From: Acidobacteriota bacterium
Lineage (GTDB): Bacteria; Acidobacteriota; Terriglobia; Terriglobales; Acidobacteriaceae
Reading direction: 5' to 3'
Length of the DNA: 64,000 nt
Assembly: GCA_013289795.1 (NCBI GenBank)
Contig: JABCZH010000018.1
Span: 1 to 64,000 of the forward strand
Below are positions 16,654 through 25,743 of this stretch, in pieces. The notes under the pieces were generated by a model. It searched no databases. It was not told the origin of the DNA and saw only the letters and a program-made list of their open reading frames with translations. Every line of letters starts with the position of its first letter. The stretch's first letter is position 1. Position numbers and translations under genes: made by a program.

Positions 16654-19356
16654 ATGTGGATGAGCCGAGGTTTGCTGCTCGCACTGTTCGCGGTCGTGAC
16701 CGCAATGGCTGCCGCCTCCGATCAGCACCGCCCAGCGCATGGGTTATTGGACCTGCCACCGGCCGCGCAGTCAGCCATCTCGGCCACGCTCGGACACGGG
16801 CTGACCGCGTACGCAGTCCGTAAGGAACCGGCGGGACTTCAGGCTGACAATACGCAACAACATCTGCTTTCTACGTTCACCGCGAAGGAAGTTGAAGTAC
16901 GCTCGGGCGCGGCAATGTTGCGCATGAAACTGGAAGCTTACGGCTATGGCGCTGCCCTGATGCCGGTGGCCCAGGCGATCCCCGAAGCAGAAGCAAATCG
17001 GGTCCAATACCGGCGCGGCGTGCTGACGGAGTGGTATATCAATGGCCCCGTGGGCCTGGAACAGGGGTTCACCATTGGCCGCCCTCCCCGGCAATCCAAG
17101 GGGCAAGAGCTCACCATAGAATTGGCATTTTCGGGAAATCTGGCAGTCTTCCACAATGATCGGCAAGTGACGCTGAAGGACGATGCGGGAGAGCCTCTAC
17201 TCCGCTACTCCGGTCTTGAGGCGCACGACTCGACCGGCCGGGAATTGGCCGCCAGGCTGGAGGTACAAGGCCAGCACCTTTTGCTGCGAGTGGACGACCG
17301 CAATGCGCGTTATCCGATCGTTGTGGACCCGTGGGTACAAACTGCGGAGTTGACGGCTTCCGACGGCGGGGCGGGCGACCAATTCGGCCTATCGGTTTCG
17401 ATCAGCGGAAACACGGTCGTGGTGGGCGCTCCGTTTCACACCGTCGGCAACAACCTGGGTCAGGGCGCGGCTTACGTGTTCGTCGAAGCGGCTAGTGGCT
17501 GGAGCAGCATGACGCAAACTGCCGAGCTCGTTGCCTCTGACGGAGCTACCAACGCCTACCTCGGTACGTCCGTGGCGATCAGCGGAAACACGATCGTAGT
17601 GGGTGCGGACGGCACCACGGTTCAGGGCAATCCCCATCAAGGCGCGGCATACGTATTCGTCGAACCGGCAAATGGCTGGGGCAACATGACTGAAACCGCG
17701 AAGCTGGTCGCGTCCGATGGTTATGTGGGAGATAATTTTGGGGCATCGATCGCGATCAGTGGCAGCGCGCTGGTAGTCGGAGCTCCTTATGCAAGCATCG
17801 GTTCCAATTATCAGCAAGGCGCTTCTTACGTGTTCGTCCAGCCTGGCAACGGCTGGGCCAATATGACCCAGACGGCCAAATTGACCTCCTCGGATGGCGC
17901 CGTCGCCGATATTTTCGGCGACTCCGTTGCTATGGACGAGAACACGGTGGTCATCGGAGCAAGCGGCGCCAGTCTCAGTGGCATGGCGTACGCCGGCAAG
18001 GCGTACGTGTTCGTTCAGCCGGGAAGCGGATGGACGGACATGACGCAAACTGCGGAGCTCACTGCATCCGATGCCACGGCAGATAGTTATTTCGGCAGTT
18101 CCGTGGCCGTTAGTGGCAACACTGCGGTCGTGGGAGCCCCTAGTGACTTTTCCGGCGCGGCGTACGTTTTCGTGGAGCCAACCGGTGGATGGACCGACAC
18201 AACACAAACCGCTGAGCTGGCCCCCGGGGCGGTTGGGTCCTTGCTTCTTATGGGGACATCGGTTGCGCTCAACGGCAACACGATAATGGCGGGAGCCACA
18301 GGTGCAACCGTACAGGGCAATGCTTACGAGGGTCTGCTGTACGTGTTCCTCGAGCAGCCGGAGCAAAATGGTTGGGCGGACGAAAATCAGACCGGGCAGG
18401 TGACCTCGTCTGACGGAGGCGCTGGCGACTACTTCGGCCGTTCTGTCTCAATGAGCGGTAACGCTGGCGTGATCGGAGCGCCCTTCCACCAGGTCGGGCT
18501 CAATGAGGCACAAGGTGCAGTATATGTTTTCCAGCCGTTGAATTCTCGCCCCAACGAGACTTCGCTTTCTCCGAGCAGCACCATAGTGGGCGGCCCCGGA
18601 TTTCAATTGTCGGTGGGGGGGACAAACTTTGTTCAGGGAGCAGTCGTGAATTGGAACAAGTCCCCCCGCAGCACGACGTTCGTTAGTTCTACTGAAGTGC
18701 AGGCCCAGATTTTGTCCTCCGATATCGCGACCGTAGGGAACTTCTACGTTACTGTGACGAACCCGCCGCCCGGCGGCGGCAAATCCAATGGGCTGACGTT
18801 TGCCGTCAACAACCCGGTGCCTGGCATCGGCTCGCTGATGCCGGACAAGGCCTTGGCCGGGGGCCCTTCTTTCACTCTTACGGTTAACGGCGGCAACTTC
18901 GTCGAGAAATCAAAGATCTACTGGAACGGCGCTCCACTGACGACAACCTTCGTCAGCAGTGCGGTGCTTACGGCGACGGTTCCCCCCAAGGACATCGCCA
19001 AGGCTGGCACCGCCAGCGTGACCGTAGTCAACCCGCAACCGGGGGGCGGCACTTCCAATGCCGAGACCTTCTACATTTATAACCCGGTTCCCAGCCTCAC
19101 CTCGCTGAGTCCTTCCAGCATCAAGGCCGGAAGCCCTGCGTTCACGCTGATCATTCACGGCTCGGGTTTTGTGACTACATCGCAAGCGTTATGGAACGGA
19201 TCGCCGCGAACCACCACCTACACTAGCCCGGGTAAAGTGAAAGCGCAAATCCTGGCGTCGGACGTCGCCCAAGCCGGTACCGCCCAGGTCACTGTGTCGA
19301 ATCCGAAGCCCGGCGGCGGTACGTCGAACGCTCTGACCTTCACCATCAAGCAGTAG
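16654..19356 (+). CDS. Secreted FG-GAP repeat and IPT/TIG domain protein
   Basis: A 900-residue protein; ATG 16654 has GAGG seven bases upstream (GTG 16648 is the alternative). After a signal peptide and a ~200-residue N-terminal domain, residues about 230-635 hold seven repeats of the type Q-T-A-E-L-x-A-S-D-G-x-x-G-D-x-F-G-x-S-V with G-N-T-V-V-V-G-A-P and a Y-V-F strand, as in FG-GAP/integrin-like propellers. Three IPT/TIG Ig-like domains follow (each with a P-x-L/I-x-S-L-x-P-x-x-x-x-x-G-x-P start and a N-P-x-P-G-G-G-x-S-N end). Likely a surface or extracellular adhesion or scaffold protein. No enzyme motif is seen. Confidence 0.82.
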   Translation: MWMSRGLLLALFAVVTAMAAASDQHRPAHGLLDLPPAAQSAISATLGHGLTAYAVRKEPAGLQADNTQQHLLSTFTAKEVEVRSGAAMLRMKLEAYGYGAALMPVAQAIPEAEANRVQYRRGVLTEWYINGPVGLEQGFTIGRPPRQSKGQELTIELAFSGNLAVFHNDRQVTLKDDAGEPLLRYSGLEAHDSTGRELAARLEVQGQHLLLRVDDRNARYPIVVDPWVQTAELTASDGGAGDQFGLSVSISGNTVVVGAPFHTVGNNLGQGAAYVFVEAASGWSSMTQTAELVASDGATNAYLGTSVAISGNTIVVGADGTTVQGNPHQGAAYVFVEPANGWGNMTETAKLVASDGYVGDNFGASIAISGSALVVGAPYASIGSNYQQGASYVFVQPGNGWANMTQTAKLTSSDGAVADIFGDSVAMDENTVVIGASGASLSGMAYAGKAYVFVQPGSGWTDMTQTAELTASDATADSYFGSSVAVSGNTAVVGAPSDFSGAAYVFVEPTGGWTDTTQTAELAPGAVGSLLLMGTSVALNGNTIMAGATGATVQGNAYEGLLYVFLEQPEQNGWADENQTGQVTSSDGGAGDYFGRSVSMSGNAGVIGAPFHQVGLNEAQGAVYVFQPLNSRPNETSLSPSSTIVGGPGFQLSVGGTNFVQGAVVNWNKSPRSTTFVSSTEVQAQILSSDIATVGNFYVTVTNPPPGGGKSNGLTFAVNNPVPGIGSLMPDKALAGGPSFTLTVNGGNFVEKSKIYWNGAPLTTTFVSSAVLTATVPPKDIAKAGTASVTVVNPQPGGGTSNAETFYIYNPVPSLTSLSPSSIKAGSPAFTLIIHGSGFVTTSQALWNGSPRTTTYTSPGKVKAQILASDVAQAGTAQVTVSNPKPGGGTSNALTFTIKQ

Positions 19357-19451
19357 GATAGAGTTCCGCATTCATCCCCACTTTTGCATAAACGCCGGTC
19401 AGGAATCTTGGCCAGTAACCACGGGATCTTCATGCTAGACTCGCGATATCC

Positions 19452-20906
19452 ATGACCAAACATTCGCAGAAATGCGCTTGCAAGAATGCATTCGCCGTCG
19501 GGCTGATAGCCCTGCTTCTCGCTTCCCTGCCCTGCCTCGCCCAGGTGCAGGAGGGCTTTTTCGGCCTGCATCAGAACAAATACACTCGCGGAGAGCCGTG
19601 GCCGACCGTCCCTTTCAGCATCCGCCGCACCGTCAGCGACCGCCTCACCTGGGACGACGTTGAAACCTGTCCCGGCGGCCCGAATCCCGGTAATTCCTGC
19701 TATCACTGGGGCCATAACCGCGAAGACGGAGATTTCGACAAAGTCATCAATGACTCGGTCGCCCACGGCGTCGACGTCATGTTCACCGTCTACGACACCG
19801 CCGGATGGATTTCCAACCGCGGAGAGCGCTGCCGTGCCAAAGGTGTGCCCGATGCCAATTGTGCCGGCCCAGCCGACGTCGACTGCGGAGCGAACTCCAT
19901 CGGCTTGTGCGATCCTCCCGCCGATGTCGATGCCGTCGTGGGCAGCGGCGAAGGCGATGGCTCCGACAAAGCCTTCAAGGATTTCATTACCGCGATCGCG
20001 ACTCGCTATGGAAAGAAAATCAAGTATTGGGAGATGTGGAATGAAGCGCCCAACATCCGTTCCGCGAATCCCGAGTACTGGACCTTCAAGCAGTGGGCCA
20101 GAATGACGAAGGATTTTCACGACGCAATAAAAGCAGTGATCCCCGACGCGATCGTTCTCGCTGCCAACACCTGCCACTGCTGGCCCCGGGGTTCGGCTGA
20201 CTTCGAAGACTGGACTGAAGGCTACTTTGCGGCACTCGACAAGTACGGCCCCTCGGTGGTGGACGGAGTCACCTTCCACGGATACTTCCCTCGCCCGGAG
20301 CGCAACGTAGACTTGGTTCACACGCTCGCCGAAATCATGAACAAGCATGCCAGCGTGCGCGGCAAGCCCATCTACGACAGCGAAGACGCCTGGCCGGGTG
20401 GCGGTATCTTCATGCGCGGAAATGGCAAGCCCGACTGGGACATGCGGGCCGGCTGGCTGGCGCGGTCGATGATCCTCACTGCCTCGCTCGGCGTCAAGCA
20501 ATACATTTTCTTCGGCTGGGATCTAGGCCCGGTGGGACAGATGTGGTCTCGCGACCAGCAGCCGTGGGACTGCACCCTTCCCAACAAACACGGAGAGGCG
20601 GGCTATCTCTGTCCGACCGCGCCGGCCTACGAGCAAGTGCGGTCATGGCTGCTGGGCGCAGTCTTCGACAAGGAGTGTGGCCCTAAGGACCTGGGATTTA
20701 TGTCAGGGAAAGTCTGGCTCTGCGACTTCAGCAAGAACAACGGAAGCTACCACGGGCGGTTGGCGTGGAGTGAAGGCACAGACTCCGTTAACTACACTCC
20801 GGAGAAGCAGTTTGCAACCAGACGGGAGTTAGACGGAAGTACAGCGGAGGTGAAGAAAGGAGCGATCCCGGTGGGCCCGAGACCAGTGTTGCTGGAAACA
20901 AAATAA
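19452..20906 (+). CDS. Secreted glycoside hydrolase-like TIM barrel
   Basis: A 484-residue protein with a signal peptide ending near LPCLAQ. It has the layout of clan GH-A hydrolases: an acid/base Glu in [10 protein letters not shown] at about residue 196 and a possible nucleophile Glu in [11 protein letters not shown] near residue 308, with a TFHGYFPRP strand between. This resembles GH39/GH5-type enzymes, but the family cannot be fixed by eye. It could trim the organism's own polysaccharide or degrade plant polymers. It lies next to, and convergent with, the polysaccharide run. Conserved Cys residues in the N-terminal third fit a secreted protein. Confidence 0.75.
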   Translation: MTKHSQKCACKNAFAVGLIALLLASLPCLAQVQEGFFGLHQNKYTRGEPWPTVPFSIRRTVSDRLTWDDVETCPGGPNPGNSCYHWGHNREDGDFDKVINDSVAHGVDVMFTVYDTAGWISNRGERCRAKGVPDANCAGPADVDCGANSIGLCDPPADVDAVVGSGEGDGSDKAFKDFITAIATRYGKKIKYWEMWNEAPNIRSANPEYWTFKQWARMTKDFHDAIKAVIPDAIVLAANTCHCWPRGSADFEDWTEGYFAALDKYGPSVVDGVTFHGYFPRPERNVDLVHTLAEIMNKHASVRGKPIYDSEDAWPGGGIFMRGNGKPDWDMRAGWLARSMILTASLGVKQYIFFGWDLGPVGQMWSRDQQPWDCTLPNKHGEAGYLCPTAPAYEQVRSWLLGAVFDKECGPKDLGFMSGKVWLCDFSKNNGSYHGRLAWSEGTDSVNYTPEKQFATRRELDGSTAEVKKGAIPVGPRPVLLETK

Positions 20907-20932
20907 ACGATATTAGATCTCCCACAAACACC

Positions 20933-20985
20933 ATCAGCCAGCCGCGCAGGGTAAACCGCGCAGCTGGCTGATCCTGATGCAGGAT
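20933..20985. terminator. Long hairpin between convergent genes
   Basis: ATCAGCCAGC (20933-20942) pairs perfectly with GCTGGCTGAT (20963-20972); CGCG blocks inside can extend the stem. A small second hairpin ATCCT/AGGAT (20971-20985) follows. There is no strong U run on either side, so a bidirectional terminator is likely but not certain. It closes the minus-strand run on its left. Confidence 0.5.
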
Positions 20986-21003
20986 TCGAGAAGTACTGAC
21001 CGG

Positions 21004-21180
21004 CTAGAACATCGTATATATAAATGGCGCGAGTGAGGTTGCTTCTCCGACGATCAATAACACGCCTAGAAGCACCACGAAAACGATGACGGGCAGAATC
21101 CACCACCGCTTCTTGCCAAAGAACCCGAACAACTCACCTGCGGTTTGTAACTTGTTTACCGAGCTACTGATGACCCCCAT
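21004..21180 (-). CDS. DUF5989-type small membrane protein
   Basis: A 58-residue protein missed if the longer frame from 21216 is used; the ATG at 21180 is preceded by AGGAGGAG at five bases. It has a soluble N-terminus (LQTAGELFGFFGKKRWW), one membrane helix (ILPVIVFVVLLGVLLIV) and the short tail APFIYTMF, the pattern of DUF5989. Members of this family are often found near NodU/CmcH carbamoyltransferases, as here (23711-25462). Role unknown; a membrane partner of the modification system is inferred. It is the last gene of the minus-strand run. Confidence 0.8.
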   Translation of the reverse strand: MGVISSSVNKLQTAGELFGFFGKKRWWILPVIVFVVLLGVLLIVGEATSLAPFIYTMF

Positions 21181-21264
21181 ACTGCTCCTCCTGGATATGA
21201 TCTTATCACTGCACATTTGCTCTAACTGAAAACCCGCTCCTTAACTCACTTGCTCAAACCCATT

Positions 21265-22095
21265 TCAGGAATGGCCATTCGCACTCGCACCCGGGCGCCG
21301 CAGTGCTTGCATCATGACCGGCAAAACAAACTTGTGGAAATCGGCGTAGTGCCGTTTTTTCCAGAACAGACTCGGATCCTGGCTAATGCGGTACCAGAAT
21401 TCCAGTCCGCGATGCTGCATCCAGCGCGGCGCACGTTTCCGCATTCCAATGTGGTAGTCGAACGCTCCGCCCACGGCGCCGGTAAATCGCGCTTCGATGC
21501 GTTGGCGGTTCGTCCACACCCAGCGTTCCTGCAATGGAGCACCCAGCCCTACCCAGAAAATATCGGGCTGCGTGCGCGCGATTTCGCCCAAAATATATTC
21601 GTTGTTCTTACCTTCAATCGGCCCCCACGGAGGCGTCCATGCACCCACAATCTTGATATTCGGATGCATCCTCTGGAAAGCCTCGGCAGTGCGTTCCGCC
21701 TTCCGGTCACCGCCGCACATGATGTAAACGCTGTAGCCCTTCTCGGCGGCCCGTTTGTTCATTGCCGTAAGAAAGTCCGGCCCGCAGACCCGGCTGGGCA
21801 CGGGATCTCGTAGCACGCGGCTGGCCCACACCAAAGGGATCCCGTCGGGCATGGGGAAATCGGCATCGTTCAAGGTCTGGCAATAGGACGGGTTGCTACG
21901 AGCCTCAATCACGTTGTACACGTTGATGAAGACTCCGTAAGTCCGCTTGTCGTTTCGGATGGCTCTTTCCACCTCGTCCACGGTTTGCGCGAGGCTCAGC
22001 GGACGCACCCGCACTCCCAGGATGTCAACCCGGCGTCCGGAGCCGTTAGCCGGCGATGGCAAGCAGTCCACCGATAAATCTCGACATGCACTCAT
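21265..22095 (-). CDS. WecG/TagA/CpsF family glycosyltransferase
   Basis: A 276-residue cytoplasmic, membrane-associated enzyme that adds an N-acetyl-mannosamine-type residue to a lipid-linked sugar. Family motifs are visible: a VYNVIEARSNPSY helix, DADFPMPDGIPLVWASR, RVCGPDFL, and the C-terminal half with PDIFWVGLGAPLQERWVW and GAVGGAFDYHIG. Length is normal. The ATG follows the SDR gene by 16 bases, so the two are co-transcribed. It is one of two sugar transferases in the run besides the priming enzyme. Confidence 0.9.
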   Translation of the reverse strand: MSACRDLSVDCLPSPANGSGRRVDILGVRVRPLSLAQTVDEVERAIRNDKRTYGVFINVYNVIEARSNPSYCQTLNDADFPMPDGIPLVWASRVLRDPVPSRVCGPDFLTAMNKRAAEKGYSVYIMCGGDRKAERTAEAFQRMHPNIKIVGAWTPPWGPIEGKNNEYILGEIARTQPDIFWVGLGAPLQERWVWTNRQRIEARFTGAVGGAFDYHIGMRKRAPRWMQHRGLEFWYRISQDPSLFWKKRHYADFHKFVLPVMMQALRRPGASANGHS

Positions 22096-22111
22096 TCTTG
22101 ACGTTCCGTCC

Positions 22112-23104
22112 TTAGGCTACTTCTTGCAGTGTGCGCAGATACTGGCTCTTCGCCTGCAACAATTTCAATGTCTCGATGTTGTAGTAGTGAGGGTTATCCC
22201 AATCCTGGAACTTGTCCATGTGGTCGATCAAGTTCTTCACGATGCACTTGACGTTGTGGTTGGGATGAAAGCTGAGCGTATTTTCCGCTTTCTCGATACT
22301 CACCTTGTAATTGCGGAAATCCGTCTTGTGGTGGATGGTGAGCCGCACGGAAATGCCCAGCTGCTCCTCGATCGCCATCTTCACCAGGTCGCCCACCTCT
22401 CCCACCGTGTAATTCCCTGAGGCAATGTTGAAAATACCGGAGATCTTGTCGCTCGCCTCAATGGCGCGAATGTAGGCGTTGGTGGCGTCTTCAATGCTGA
22501 GGATTGGCCGCCAGATCGAGGGATTGTTGACGGTGATTTCACGGTTGCGAATCCCGTTCTTGAACATGGTGTTGACGATCAAGTCCAGTCTCATGCGCGG
22601 ACTGTAGCCCGACACCGTGCCCTTGCGCAACGAAATCACGGAAAATTCGTCGTCCATCAGGTTCATGACTGCCTGTTCGCCCTGCAGTTTGGAGATCCCG
22701 TATGGATAGGAAGACGCGACCGGCCGTGTTTCATCAAACAGTTCGTTGTCGGTATACCCGTAGACCGAGCATGAACTGGCGTACACATACCGCTTCACAG
22801 CCGCTTTCTTGGCCACGTAGGCCAGGTAAGCGGGAGCCGCGGCGTTAAAGATGAAATTCTGACTGGGTGAGTACTCGGCCATGGGATCGTTGGAAAGACC
22901 CGCCAGGAACACCACCTGCTGGTAGCTTTGCAGATCATCGACGGTGAGGTCGAAGATATCCTTCTGGATAATTCCGGTCTCCGGCGGCAGATGGTTGCCG
23001 AACCAGAACAGGTCGACAACGTCCACGTCATAGCCGCGTTCCAGCAACTTTGGAACCAGCACCGAACCCAGATAACCCGCTCCGCCAGCAATCAAGATTT
23101 TCAT
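22112..23104 (-). CDS. NAD-dependent sugar epimerase/dehydratase (SDR)
   Basis: A 330-residue extended SDR. GGAGYLGS at residues 7-14 binds NAD. The catalytic pair is Tyr135/Lys139 in YPYGISKLQ, with SSCSVYG as the Ser/Thr motif. FLAGLSNDPMAEYSP and NPSIWRPILSIEDATNAYIR suggest an enzyme acting on a nucleotide-activated sugar. The exact product is open: a dTDP- or GDP-sugar 4-epimerase/reductase is likely. It sits between rfbC and the WecG-type transferase with short gaps, so it probably tailors the same sugar. Confidence 0.85.
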   Translation of the reverse strand: MKILIAGGAGYLGSVLVPKLLERGYDVDVVDLFWFGNHLPPETGIIQKDIFDLTVDDLQSYQQVVFLAGLSNDPMAEYSPSQNFIFNAAAPAYLAYVAKKAAVKRYVYASSCSVYGYTDNELFDETRPVASSYPYGISKLQGEQAVMNLMDDEFSVISLRKGTVSGYSPRMRLDLIVNTMFKNGIRNREITVNNPSIWRPILSIEDATNAYIRAIEASDKISGIFNIASGNYTVGEVGDLVKMAIEEQLGISVRLTIHHKTDFRNYKVSIEKAENTLSFHPNHNVKCIVKNLIDHMDKFQDWDNPHYYNIETLKLLQAKSQYLRTLQEVA

Positions 23105-23110
23105 GATTCC

Positions 23111-23704
23111 CTATCTCCCCATCGTGGTGTGTACATCTGCATACCTAAATTTGTCCGATTCCGGCCTGGCCAGCCACTCTTTCAATGTCTGCGCCTTGAC
23201 GTCTTTCTCGGAAAGCTGGGCATCGCGAATCGGCCATTCAATACCGACTTCGGGATCGTCCCAGCGAATTCCAGACTCTCCGCGATTGTTGTAAACGCCA
23301 GTGCACTTGTACTGAATCTCCGCGTAATCGCTGAGCACGCAGAAACCACGCGCAAACCCGGCCGGCGCCCAGACTTGTTTGCGGCTTTCCGCCGAAATCT
23401 CCGCCCCAAACCACTTGCCCAACGTGGGGGAGCCCTTGCGGATATCGACAGCAACCAGGAACGCCGTCCCCCGCGTGACCCGCATCAGCTTGCCCATCGG
23501 TGGCTCCCACTGAAAGTGCAATCCGCGAAGCACGCCACGCACCGAACCAGAATGGTTATCTTGCGGAAACTCTGTCGGCAAGCCTAGCCCTTCGAACAAA
23601 TCGGCCCGGAACACCTCGGTGAAGAAACCGCGGTCATCCTGAAATACCTGCGGCGCCAGGACCACAACGTCGCCCAAATGTTTGGCTTCGACTTTTAGTT
23701 CCAT
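23111..23704 (-). CDS. rfbC: dTDP-4-dehydrorhamnose 3,5-epimerase
   Basis: A 197-residue cupin-type epimerase converting dTDP-4-dehydro-6-deoxy-glucose to the L-rhamno form. Signature segments are QDDRGFFTEVFR, FPQDNHSGSVRGVLRGLHFQ (catalytic His in the last part), KLMRVTRGTAFLVAVDIRKG, and WAPAGFARGFCVLSD. Length is normal. The gene begins six bases after the carbamoyltransferase stop and ends six bases before the SDR start. Together with rfbD at 15162-16049 it points to rhamnose or a related 6-deoxy sugar in the polymer. Confidence 0.9.
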   Translation of the reverse strand: MELKVEAKHLGDVVVLAPQVFQDDRGFFTEVFRADLFEGLGLPTEFPQDNHSGSVRGVLRGLHFQWEPPMGKLMRVTRGTAFLVAVDIRKGSPTLGKWFGAEISAESRKQVWAPAGFARGFCVLSDYAEIQYKCTGVYNNRGESGIRWDDPEVGIEWPIRDAQLSEKDVKAQTLKEWLARPESDKFRYADVHTTMGR

Positions 23705-23710
23705 GGCCCT

Positions 23711-25462
23711 CTATGCTCCAAGTCCTACGCGTTGTACGGACAGACTCACCGCGGAAACAGGCAACGAAGCCTTCGACAAAATGAACCGGTCCATGACAAG
23801 CGCGTCCAGCCCGGAGCTGAAATAACTCCGCATCGCGTCTCTCGGTGTCACCACCAGCGGCTCTCCAAACAAGTTGAAAGACGTATTCAACAACATTGGT
23901 GCGGGAGCCTCTTCGCCAAACCGTTTCAGTAGAGACCAGAACGCTGGATTACTGCGACGGTCTACCACGTGAAGGCGCACCTGGCGGTTCGGCAGCAGGA
24001 AGCTTTCCGGCAAACAATCAATGCCCGGCCGCACCGTACCCATGGAATTCATGAAACGACACTGCGGCGAAGCCTCGAAATACTTTTCGCAATCTTCTTC
24101 AGGAACGGAAACAGCGAACGGCCGAAACCATTCTCGATGCTTGATGAAATCGTTCAGATTTTCTTTGACGTAAGCGGCCCAGGGTGAAGCAAGCACGCTA
24201 CGGTTTCCCAACGCACGCGGGCCAAACTCGGTCGCTCCCTGGAACCACCCGATGATCTTGCCCGCTCGCAGCAGTTGCACTCCGGCATCGAGCTTCCGCT
24301 CTTCGGTATTGGAAAAAACGTAGCGGTTCTTTGAGTTCTCCAGCACATCTCGGATTGCGTGCCGGTCGAATTTCGGTCCCAAATAAGCATGCAGGGGCGC
24401 GGCGGTTCTAGGTTTCTGAAGCACCTGGTGCCAAAGCAAGCGGGCAGCGCCGAGCGAGGACCCAGCGTTCCCGGGGGCGGGAGGGACAAACACCTGGTTC
24501 ATCCCCAAACGTTTTTCCAGCGAAGCAACCAGCAACACGTTCTGGAAAAGCCCTCCGGCGAAGCAGACTTCCTGAATTCCCTCACGGCGGCGCAGATCTT
24601 CGACCACATCCGATATGACTTCGGTGCACGCCGCTTGCATGCTGCTGGCAAGCGCTTTACGCTGGCTGTCCTGAAGCTGCCGCGGATCCGCAGGCAAACC
24701 CATTTCGCGGTAGAACTTCTCGGAAAAAGCTGGCTGATGCGCCAGGCTGCGGTTGAAAAAGCTGAAGTCCAGACGCGGCCGCGCCCGATCCCGCCCTTGT
24801 AGCATCTTCAGGAATACATCTTTATATAGAGGCTCACCCTCAAGGCTCAGCCATTGGGTTTTGTGTTCCTCGCGATGCGGCCGGAATCCAAGCAAGCCGG
24901 TAATCTGAGAAAACACCCAGGCCGGCGAGTGCGGGAAGGCGATCGTACGCAAAACTCGGATGCCGCCGCCTTCGCCGACAGCCAGCATGCCTGAATTGCC
25001 ATCGCCATCCTCGTTCATGGTGACGATCAATGCTCGCTCGAAGGAAGACGCAAAAAACGCCCCGGCCGCGTGGCAGAGATGATGATCGAAAGTTAGAACT
25101 TTGTGGCCACTTTCCCCCGCAAATCGCCGGAGCACGCGCAGGCGATTCAGTTCGCGGGTCAGAACGCCGAGTTCGTTCACGCCGTAGTATGCGCTGGCCG
25201 CCGGCCCTAGAGCAGACAGCTTGCGGCGCACCAGAGACTTTTGCGACCAACTGTGGAACGGCCGGGTAGCCACCGCTATCATGTCGACGCCATCCCAACT
25301 GATCCCGGCGCTTTCGAAACACGACTGGATGGCAGCGTCGGAACGCAAATGACTGCCGCCACGCTCAACTTTGTCGTTCTCAATCGCGGCCGTCGGCACG
25401 CCATCTTCAAGCAAGGCGGCCGCGGTATCGGGTTTGAGAGACGACAGTCCCAGTATGCGCAT
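23711..25462 (-). CDS. NodU/CmcH-type carbamoyltransferase
   Basis: A 583-residue protein of the family that moves a carbamoyl group from carbamoyl phosphate to a sugar or antibiotic hydroxyl. ATG 25462 (MRILGLSSLKPD) is chosen over a GTG five codons earlier. The N-terminal kinase-like fold carries FDHHLCHAAGAFF, with the His residues that bind the acyl-adenylate and metal, and VTMNEDGDGNSG; the C-terminal domain has GWFQGATEFGPRALGNRSVL and FNLFGEPLV, both typical. It opens the last sub-operon of the run behind its own promoter, with rfbC, SDR, WecG and DUF5989 after it. Likely target: the polysaccharide repeat unit. Confidence 0.9.
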   Translation of the reverse strand: MRILGLSSLKPDTAAALLEDGVPTAAIENDKVERGGSHLRSDAAIQSCFESAGISWDGVDMIAVATRPFHSWSQKSLVRRKLSALGPAASAYYGVNELGVLTRELNRLRVLRRFAGESGHKVLTFDHHLCHAAGAFFASSFERALIVTMNEDGDGNSGMLAVGEGGGIRVLRTIAFPHSPAWVFSQITGLLGFRPHREEHKTQWLSLEGEPLYKDVFLKMLQGRDRARPRLDFSFFNRSLAHQPAFSEKFYREMGLPADPRQLQDSQRKALASSMQAACTEVISDVVEDLRRREGIQEVCFAGGLFQNVLLVASLEKRLGMNQVFVPPAPGNAGSSLGAARLLWHQVLQKPRTAAPLHAYLGPKFDRHAIRDVLENSKNRYVFSNTEERKLDAGVQLLRAGKIIGWFQGATEFGPRALGNRSVLASPWAAYVKENLNDFIKHREWFRPFAVSVPEEDCEKYFEASPQCRFMNSMGTVRPGIDCLPESFLLPNRQVRLHVVDRRSNPAFWSLLKRFGEEAPAPMLLNTSFNLFGEPLVVTPRDAMRSYFSSGLDALVMDRFILSKASLPVSAVSLSVQRVGLGA

Positions 25463-25616
25463 GTTACCGATTCTCACAACCGGCTCGACTGAAACTCACC
25501 TGTCATGTTCGCGGCCAGAGCGTTTCACATTCGACTTCGGGTCTGATCGACCCGGCATCGGTCGTGTGTCCGATGCATCTTTTCGATTTTGGGGGATTAA
25601 CCTACAAAGGCAGTGT

Positions 25617-25645
25617 TTTCTATGTCTTACGAGACAACACAACAA
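25617..25645 (-). promoter_or_regulatory. Promoter with operator in its spacer, before the carbamoyltransferase
   Basis: Minus strand: TTGTTG (25645-25640), a 17-base spacer and TAGAAA (25622-25617). The spacer holds TGTCT-TACG-AGACA (25623-25636), a perfect 5-4-5 palindrome that would let a repressor block RNA polymerase. Confidence 0.45.
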
Positions 25646-25743
25646 CCGCTGCTCTAGCTAAGGTACGGGGCCACACTGCCTTGTTGCAAGTAGCCGAAAG
25701 CTCTAGAGAAGAAAGACTCTAGCGGCGGCTAATGGCGTGCGCG

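Noticed and set aside
17389-18366. Minus-strand open frame of 325 codons
   Set aside because: It is antisense to the FG-GAP repeats; its apparent repeats only mirror them.
19218-20501. Minus-strand open frame of 427 codons
   Set aside because: It overlaps the end of the FG-GAP gene and most of the glycoside hydrolase-like gene, both with signal peptides and clear motifs. The antisense translation has no family features.
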